From: Pseudomonadota bacterium
GTDB taxonomy: Bacteria; Desulfobacterota; Desulfarculia; Desulfarculales; Desulfarculaceae
DNA: 64,000 nucleotides
NCBI GenBank assembly: GCA_018896025.1
Contig: JAHIND010000008.1
Location: 434,001 to 498,000 of the forward strand
Direction of reading: 5' to 3'
Positions 59,078 to 64,000 of the stretch are shown one piece after another; the first letter of the stretch is position 1, and every line of letters begins with the position of its first letter. Below the pieces are notes generated by a model. The model was given only the letters and a program-made list of their open reading frames with translations. It ran no database searches and had not been told where the DNA came from. A program made the translations under genes and the position numbers.

Positions 59078-60226
59078 ATGAATTTCGCACTTACCGAAGA
59101 ACAACAGATGGTCAAGGAGACCGCGGCCCGCATCGCCGACGAGGACCTGAAGCCCAAAGCGGCGCATTTCGACGAGAACCACGAGCACCCGGCCGAGGCC
59201 TGCGCCACTTTGGGCGAGCTGGGGTTCATGGGCATCGCGGTGCCCGAGGAGTACGGCGGCGCGGGCATGGATTACGTTTCCTATGTGCTGGCCCTGAGCG
59301 AAATATCCAGGGGCGACGCTAGCGTGGGCGTGATCATGAGCGTGAACAATTCGCTGTACTGCTTCCCGGTGATGACCTTTGGCACCGAGGAGCAGAAAAA
59401 GGCTTTTCTCACCCCGGTGGCCAGCGGAGCCAAGATCGGCTGCTACGGGCTTACCGAGGCCGGGGCGGGCAGCGACCCCGCGTCCCTGCGCACCACCGCG
59501 GTTTTGGATGGCAACCAGTGGGTGCTAAACGGCGAGAAGAAGTTCATCACCAACGGCAACGTGGCCTCCTACGCGGTGATCGCGGCGGTGACCGACAAGG
59601 CCGCCGGGGCCAAGGGCATCAGCTCCTTCATCGTGGATTTGGAAAACACCCCCGGCTTTTCCGTGGGGCGGGTGGAAGACAAGATGGGTATCTGCGCCTC
59701 GGGCACCTCGGAGTTGGTGTTTGAAGACGCGCGCATTCCCAAGGACAACATTCTGGGTGAGCCGGGCGCGGGCCTACGCCAGATGCTCACCACCCTGGAC
59801 AGCGGGCGCATCGGCATCGGCTCTCAGGCCCTGGGTATAGGCAAGGCGGTGCTGGAGGAGGCCGTGCAGTACGCCGGGTAGCGCGAGCAGTTCGGTAGGC
59901 CCATCTCCGCTTTCCAGGCCATCCAGTGGAAGCTGGCCGACATGGCCACGGCCCTGGAGGCGGCGGAGCTGCTGTTGCTCAAGGCGGCTTGGATGGAAGA
60001 CCAGCACTCACACTTTGAAAAAAACTCGGCCATGGCCAAGATGTTCGCCAGCGACGCGGCCATGAACGCGGCCATCGAGGGCGTGCAGATCCTGGGCGGC
60101 TACGGGTATTGCAAGGAATACCCCATGGAGCGCCACATGCGCGACGCCAAGATCACCCAGATTTACGAAGGCACCAACGAGATCATGCGCCTGGTCATCG
60201 CCCGCAACCTTTTGAAAAAGCGCTAA
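59078..60226 (+). pseudogene. Acyl-CoA dehydrogenase interrupted by an in-frame TAG
   Basis: Read through, this is a normal 382-codon dehydrogenase starting MNFALTEEQQMVKETAAR with GCYGLTEAGAGSDPASLRT and INTERNAL homology intact to the end ([20 protein letters not shown], catalytic-Glu region [18 protein letters not shown]). Codon 268 (59879-59881) is TAG: ...[20 protein letters not shown]. Family members usually carry Gln, Glu or similar there, so a single change (CAG or GAG to TAG) would explain it. There is no frameshift or other damage, which implies a very recent mutation, a sequencing error, or readthrough. The first part alone lacks the catalytic Glu and half the C-terminal bundle. 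Confidence 0.85.
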
Positions 60227-60234
60227 ACAAAAAA

Positions 60235-60270
60235 GCGGCCGTCCCCTTGGTATTGCCGGGAGACGGCCGC
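60235..60270. terminator. Bidirectional terminator
   Basis: A 9-bp stem GCGGCCGTC/GACGGCCGC (18-nt loop) has CTTTTTG after it on the plus strand and a T-run (AAACAAAAAA complement) after it on the minus strand. It separates the convergent dehydrogenase and the small minus-strand gene. Confidence 0.75.
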
Positions 60271-60338
60271 GAGCTTTTTGATGTCGGTCGCCGGTTTTCG
60301 CGGCGTTTCGTTTCTATGAAAGCTTCTCTGCCTGGCGC

Positions 60339-60647
60339 CTATTCCTTTTCGTCCACGAACTTCTTGTAGAGAATCGCCTTGGGGCCTTTCACAAATGGCG
60401 TGAACTGTTTCCATCCGCGGATGGCGGCCAGCTCAGGCGATTGCAGGGTTTTCTCGTCGTCGATGTCGTAGATGGCGATGTACTTGGGCGACCCCTCAGG
60501 CGACTTGTAGCGGCGCGCCCGGTGGAAGCCTGGGCAGGCGAGAACCTGGGGCACATGAACCCCGTTGTACCATTTGTTCCACTCTTCCTCCTGGGCGGGA
60601 TCGATATCCACACTCACTTGCCAGATGTAGTCCCCATTGGCGCCCAT
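60339..60647 (-). CDS. Small dimeric alpha/beta-barrel-like protein (EthD/DUF4286-like)
   Basis: A 102-residue protein: YIWQVSVDIDPAQEEEWNKW, GVHVPQVLACPGFHRARRYK and YIAIYDIDDEKTLQSPEL. This pattern (beta strand, EEEWNKWY helix, HVPxVL, GF.RARRY) is that of small ferredoxin-like dimeric barrels such as EthD or DUF4286 proteins. Function is not known. An excellent ribosome site (AAAGGAGG) precedes the ATG, and it is divergent from the alcohol dehydrogenase/TRAP operon with the palindromic operator between them. Confidence 0.7.
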   Translation of the reverse strand: MGANGDYIWQVSVDIDPAQEEEWNKWYNGVHVPQVLACPGFHRARRYKSPEGSPKYIAIYDIDDEKTLQSPELAAIRGWKQFTPFVKGPKAILYKKFVDEKE

Positions 60648-60756
60648 TTAGTCCTCCTTTTCAGTCGTAACGTTCATTCTGCCGGTTCCATGAGCTTGAG
60701 CATCAATCTGCGGCAGCGGATCGGGGTCCCGGTTGTGCCGGAACGTGAGCAGTAAA

Positions 60757-60773
60757 ATCACGCATTACGTTAT
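60757..60773. promoter_or_regulatory. 17-bp palindromic operator before alcohol dehydrogenase 2
   Basis: ATCACGCATTACGTTAT matches the palindrome at 13 of 17 positions. It is centred 46 nt upstream of the -35 box, exactly as the perfect copy at 28677 is to its promoter. Confidence 0.6.
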
Positions 60774-60810
60774 ACAGGTAACATTTTTTACGAAAATGGC
60801 CAAATAACGC

Positions 60811-60840
60811 TTGACCTCGCAAATCTAAATTAATTATAAA
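60811..60840 (+). promoter_or_regulatory. Predicted promoter of the alcohol dehydrogenase 2/TRAP operon
   Basis: TTGACC (60811-60816), 18-nt spacer, TATAAA (60835-60840), with flanks nearly identical to the promoter at 28731-28760. Confidence 0.6.
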
Positions 60841-60917
60841 TATAATCAAAAGAAAATCACTAAAAAGCGGCGGTTCTGAAGAAAAAACGCAGCCCACCGA
60901 AGAGGGGAAACCGTGTC

Positions 60918-62021
60918 ATGAAAACCAAAGCTGCGGTTTTATACGAATATAAACAGCCTCTTATCATAGAGGAATTGGACCTCGACGGCCCGAAACAGGG
61001 CGAAGTCCTGGTCGAGATCAAAGCGGCGGGGCTTTGCCATACCGACCTGTCGATCATGCACGGGGTGTACACGGTTCCGCCCACGCCTTGCGTCATCGGA
61101 CATGAAGGCGCGGGCATCGTGCGCGAGGTCGGCCCGGGGGTTGAAAAGTTCAAGGTCGGCGATCATGTGGTCGGAATCTGGGTACCCAGCTGCGGACAGT
61201 GCTACTACTGCCAGCGTAACCAGCCTTATCTCTGCGTCCAGCGGGACCTTACCCGCGCGGGCACCATGCTCGACGGCACCACGCGCCTGACCAAGGGCGG
61301 CAAGGCCATCTACAACATGACCGGCCTGGGCACCTTCAAGCAGTTCACCGTGGTTGCCCAGCAATCCCTTTTGCGCATCGACGAGAGCATTCCCTTCGAG
61401 GTCGCGGCCTTGACCGGGTGCGGGGTGATCACCGGCGTGGGCGCGGTGCTGAACACCGCCGATGTGGAGCCGGGCAGCAGCGTGGCCGTATTGGGCATCG
61501 GCGGCGTGGGGGTCAACGTGATCCAGGGCGCGGTTTTGGCCGCGGCCACCAAGATCATCGCCATCGACCTGCTGGACAACAAGCTGGAACAGGCGGTCAA
61601 GATGGGCGCCACCCACACCATCAACGCTTCCAGGGAAAACGCCCAGGAAAAAGTGATGGAGATCACCGGGGGCATCGGCGTGGATTACGCCTTTGACGTG
61701 GTGGGGGGCAGCAAGGGATCGGAGATCGCCTTGAGCCTGATTCGCAGGGGCGGCAGTTCGGTGATCATCGCGGTGCCCAGCATCGAACAAAAGGCCGTGG
61801 TCCCGCTCACCGAATTCGTGATCACCGAGAAAAAACTGATGGGCTGCTACTACGGCTCGTCCAACCTCAATAGCGACATGCAGACACTATTGGACCTGTA
61901 CAAAATGGGCCGGCTGAAGGTGGAAGAGCTCATCAGCGACCGCTACTCCCTGGATGACATCAACCAAGGGTTCGACGACCTTATCGCGGGGAAAAACCTG
62001 CGCGGCGTCGTGATTATGTGA
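60918..62021 (+). CDS. Zinc-dependent alcohol dehydrogenase, paralogue 2
   Basis: A 367-residue medium-chain dehydrogenase closely related to the one at 33694 over its whole length. Zinc residues are in AAGLCHTDLS, IGHEGAG and LTGCGVITG; the structural cluster is CGQCYYCQRNQPYLC; the NAD motif is VAVLGIGGVGVNVIQGA. It is the first gene of an operon with a DctPQM TRAP system. The long untranslated leader (about 70 nt) begins at a promoter with an upstream palindromic operator. Confidence 0.92.
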   Translation: MKTKAAVLYEYKQPLIIEELDLDGPKQGEVLVEIKAAGLCHTDLSIMHGVYTVPPTPCVIGHEGAGIVREVGPGVEKFKVGDHVVGIWVPSCGQCYYCQRNQPYLCVQRDLTRAGTMLDGTTRLTKGGKAIYNMTGLGTFKQFTVVAQQSLLRIDESIPFEVAALTGCGVITGVGAVLNTADVEPGSSVAVLGIGGVGVNVIQGAVLAAATKIIAIDLLDNKLEQAVKMGATHTINASRENAQEKVMEITGGIGVDYAFDVVGGSKGSEIALSLIRRGGSSVIIAVPSIEQKAVVPLTEFVITEKKLMGCYYGSSNLNSDMQTLLDLYKMGRLKVEELISDRYSLDDINQGFDDLIAGKNLRGVVIM

Positions 62022-62128
62022 GCGCCGCGCTTTAGATAATTGGCCGTGCCTGCCGTATTGCAAATATGGCTGCCAAAACTAAAACCATGGGGAATTGTTT
62101 CGGACAACTATTGATAATGGAGGGCTTG

Positions 62129-63160
62129 ATGAAAAAGTCATTGATCGCGATTTTGCTGACCCTGTTCGCGGTGTCGGCGCTGATGGCCACGCCTTGCGCG
62201 GCCGGTGATGTGATCAAATGGAAAATGCAAAGCGCATATCCTTCCGGAGATGCCACCTATGATGTGCATTCCGTCCGAGCCGCCAAGCTGATCGAGGAAG
62301 CTTCCGGCGGCAAGATCAAGGTGGAGCTGTTTCCTCCGGGCGCGCTGTGCAGCGTGAAGGAAATGGCCAACGCGGTGGGCGCGGGCATGATCGAAATGGC
62401 CGCGATCTACGGCCCCCGCTACGCTGGCCGCGTGCCTGTGGCGGACGTCGAGGGCGGCTTGCCCTTCACCTGGACCAGCATGGACCAGGTGGCCGAGCTG
62501 TTCTGGGATCCCAAGTACAACATGATCGACACCATCCGCAAGGCCTGGGCCAGCAAGGGCGTCTTCTATCTGGTACCCAACGCCTGCGGCAGCTATCCCT
62601 TCCTCACCAACTATCCCGTCCATAAAATCTCTGATTTCAAGGGACACAAGATTCGCGGCATGGGCGCTTCCGGCGAATGGCTGGCCAAGGCCGGCGCCTC
62701 GCCCACCCCGCTGCCCGGCGGCGAGATCTACATGGCCCTGAAGCTGGGCACCATCGACGGCACTCCCTTCCCGCCCATGATCCTGGAGACCCTCAAGCTC
62801 AAGGAAGTCGTGAAGTACATCACCTTCCCGGGCCTGGTGGCCCCTCCCCAGACCTGCATCGTCATCAACATGGACGCCTGGAAGTCCCTGCCTGAAGACG
62901 TGCGCAAGAAGCTGACCGATCCCAAGACCCAGATCGAGTTCTACCGCGCCAACGGCGAGGCCTACAAAGCCCGTGACGACGAGGCCCTGGCCGCCGCCTA
63001 TTCTTACGGCATCAAGTCTTTCACCATGTCCGACGATCAGCTGCGCATAGGCCGCAAGCTGGCCAAGAGCGTGTGGGACAAGGTCGCCAAGAAGGACAAG
63101 TACTCCAAGGAGGCGGTAGAAACTTTGGTTAAGTTCATGACCGCTAAGGGCATGCTCTAG
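62129..63160 (+). CDS. dctP: TRAP transporter solute-binding protein (DctP family)
   Basis: A 343-residue periplasmic protein. The signal peptide is MKKSLIAILLTLFAVSALMA...CAA, then GDVIKWKMQSAYPSGDATYD. DctP landmarks include SGGKIKVELFPPGALCSVKE and SDFKGHKIRGMGASGEWLAK. ATG 62129 after GGAGGG is preferred to the track's 62066. DctP proteins bind carboxylates through a conserved Arg; the exact solute is unknown. A hairpin follows the stop. Confidence 0.92.
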   Translation: MKKSLIAILLTLFAVSALMATPCAAGDVIKWKMQSAYPSGDATYDVHSVRAAKLIEEASGGKIKVELFPPGALCSVKEMANAVGAGMIEMAAIYGPRYAGRVPVADVEGGLPFTWTSMDQVAELFWDPKYNMIDTIRKAWASKGVFYLVPNACGSYPFLTNYPVHKISDFKGHKIRGMGASGEWLAKAGASPTPLPGGEIYMALKLGTIDGTPFPPMILETLKLKEVVKYITFPGLVAPPQTCIVINMDAWKSLPEDVRKKLTDPKTQIEFYRANGEAYKARDDEALAAAYSYGIKSFTMSDDQLRIGRKLAKSVWDKVAKKDKYSKEAVETLVKFMTAKGML

Positions 63161-63179
63161 GAATTAGCTGCTTAAATGT

Positions 63180-63210
63180 AACTGGGTGGCTCCACTGGGG
63201 CCGCCCAGTT
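63180..63210 (+). terminator. Intercistronic hairpin after dctP
   Basis: An 11-bp stem AACTGGGTGGC/GCCGCCCAGTT with one G-T pair and a 9-nt loop, followed by AATAAAAT rather than a T-run. Same position relative to a binding-protein gene as the three other hairpins noted in the window. Confidence 0.65.
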
Positions 63211-63363
63211 AATAAAATTAGCGGAATTTTAGTTAAGAATTAGTGAAATATTATTCGCCTATTTTGACGTTAAATTAAGGCTGCCATTAGCGGAATTATA
63301 AGCTTGGGATAGCAGCGAGATCAGGATCGTGGGCAAACCTAAATCCAAGGCATGGTGGGCTAG

Positions 63364-63858
63364 ATGGACACATTCATAAAGCTTGTAGACAACATCAATG
63401 AGTATGTCGGGAGGGTGACCTCGTTTATCATACCCATAATCATGCTCATAGTGTCCCTGGAAGTGGTGATGAGATACGTATTCGACTCACCCACCATTTG
63501 GGCCTGGGACATCAATATTCAGTTGTTCGCCTTGGTGGTCTTTTTGGGTGGGGGCTATACCGCACTCAAAAAAGGTCACGTCAATATCGACATATTGTAC
63601 GGAAGATTGTCCTCCAAAAAGCAGGCGCTGCTGGACGTAGTCACCGCCCCCATATTCTTTTTGTTCATGGTTATTTTGCTTTGGAAGTTGGGGGGGATGG
63701 CGCTGCAATCCGTGGAGGAGCAAGAGGTGATGTCCACCATTTTGGCTCCTCCGATATACCCGCTGAAAATTCTGGTGACCATCGGAGTATTGCTGTTTTT
63801 GTTGCAAGGTGTCGCCAGCCTGCTGCAAAGCATCAAGGTTTTGGCCGGCAAGGACTGA
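63364..63858 (+). CDS. dctQ: TRAP transporter small permease (DctQ family)
   Basis: A 164-residue membrane protein with four hydrophobic segments (IIPIIMLIVSLEVVMRYVF, LFALVVFLGGGYTALKKGHV, APIFFLFMVILLWKLGGMAL, ILVTIGVLLFLLQGVASLL). The GHVNIDILYGRL stretch after segment two is typical of DctQ. A 203-nt gap with the hairpin separates it from dctP. Confidence 0.9.
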   Translation: MDTFIKLVDNINEYVGRVTSFIIPIIMLIVSLEVVMRYVFDSPTIWAWDINIQLFALVVFLGGGYTALKKGHVNIDILYGRLSSKKQALLDVVTAPIFFLFMVILLWKLGGMALQSVEEQEVMSTILAPPIYPLKILVTIGVLLFLLQGVASLLQSIKVLAGKD

Positions 63859-63938
63859 CCGGCCGTTTCAGCGAATAGGGGGCATTCAACCATGTGGCAG
63901 CTCAGCGGGCGATTTGCCTGAAAAGGGATGAGTGAATT

Positions 63939-64000
63939 GTGAGCATTGAATTAATTACAGTATTGATGATCGTCACATTATTGCTTGTGCTTGTCCTCGG
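63939..64000 (+). CDS. dctM: TRAP transporter large permease (DctM family), 5' end only
   Basis: My translation from the GTG at 63939 gives MSIELITVLMIVTLLLVLVLG, the usual start of DctM proteins with the first membrane segment, before the window ends. AAGGGATGAG precedes it. Position directly after dctQ fits. Confidence 0.8.
   Translation, partial: MSIELITVLMIVTLLLVLVL

Noticed and set aside
59879-59881. Pyrrolysine at the internal TAG
   Set aside because: No pyl genes are visible, TAG is an ordinary stop for many genes here, and this dehydrogenase family is not known to use pyrrolysine. Kept only as a remote alternative.
1-64000. CRISPR array, rRNA, tRNA or prophage
   Set aside because: No regularly spaced direct repeats, conserved RNA sequences or phage-type genes were seen in reading the window.

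Overview
The window is GC-rich, almost fully coding DNA from what looks like an anaerobic, fatty-acid- and branched-acid-degrading bacterium of the Desulfobacterota (former Deltaproteobacteria), perhaps near the Desulfarculales. This placement is inferred from gene content: an ADP-forming acyl-CoA synthetase, many acyl-CoA dehydrogenases around one ETF, a two-subunit B12 mutase, TRAP and Liv-type uptake systems, and no oxygenase of the aromatic-ring type. No rRNA, tRNA, CRISPR array, prophage or intact insertion sequence was seen.

Layout. 1-5.2 kb (minus): etfB-etfA, enoyl-CoA hydratase, ADP-forming acyl-CoA synthetase and the start of an old-yellow-enzyme reductase. 5.3-11.4 kb (plus): histidine phosphatase, ACAD10/11-like dehydrogenase, TetR regulator, APH-type kinase, DUF362 protein and 3-hydroxyacyl-CoA dehydrogenase, divergent from etfBA across a likely TetR operator. 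11.4-16.8 kb (minus): patatin-like lipase, thiolase, FadB/FadJ-type fusion and a MerR regulator. 17.8-24.4 kb (plus): a Liv-type ABC uptake operon with its own AMP-forming acyl-CoA ligase. 24.6-28.2 kb: DmdC-like dehydrogenase, yqeB and a GntR regulator. 29-35.8 kb: a second Liv operon ending in a zinc alcohol dehydrogenase, then a second GntR. 35.8-41.2 kb (minus): TAXI-TRAP uptake, nitronate monooxygenase-like enzyme and an IclR regulator. 41.3-48.4 kb: dehydrogenase, two lipoate-ligase-like paralogues, an IscU-like scaffold, a cupin, a crotonase and a degenerate PaaK-like protein. 48.8-60.2 kb (plus): third GntR, crotonase, dehydrogenase, carboxyltransferase, B12 mutase (two subunits), HMG-CoA-synthase-like/DUF35 fusion, SCP-type thiolase, 3-hydroxyacyl-CoA dehydrogenase and a dehydrogenase split by an in-frame TAG. 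60.9-64 kb: second zinc alcohol dehydrogenase and a DctPQM TRAP system cut by the window end.

How the genes work together (inference): several uptake systems import carboxylates or amino-acid-like acids, dedicated ligases make CoA esters, acyl-CoA dehydrogenases pass electrons to EtfAB, crotonases, dehydrogenases and thiolases complete beta-oxidation, and the carboxyltransferase plus B12 mutase route C3/branched units to succinyl-CoA. Most modules carry their own regulator.

The most unusual signals are (i) a 17-bp palindrome, GTAACGCAWTGCGTTAC, recurring at six separate promoter regions and so defining a local regulon; (ii) the two lipoate-ligase-like proteins with an IscU-like scaffold, cupin and degenerate PaaK-like protein; (iii) an HMG-CoA-synthase-like protein without its catalytic Cys fused to a DUF35 zinc/OB domain and paired with a thiolase; (iv) an in-frame amber codon in an otherwise intact dehydrogenase; and (v) a 260-bp MITE-like element whose terminal repeat supplies the stop codon of a gene. 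All assignments come from reading the sequence by eye; no database search was run.
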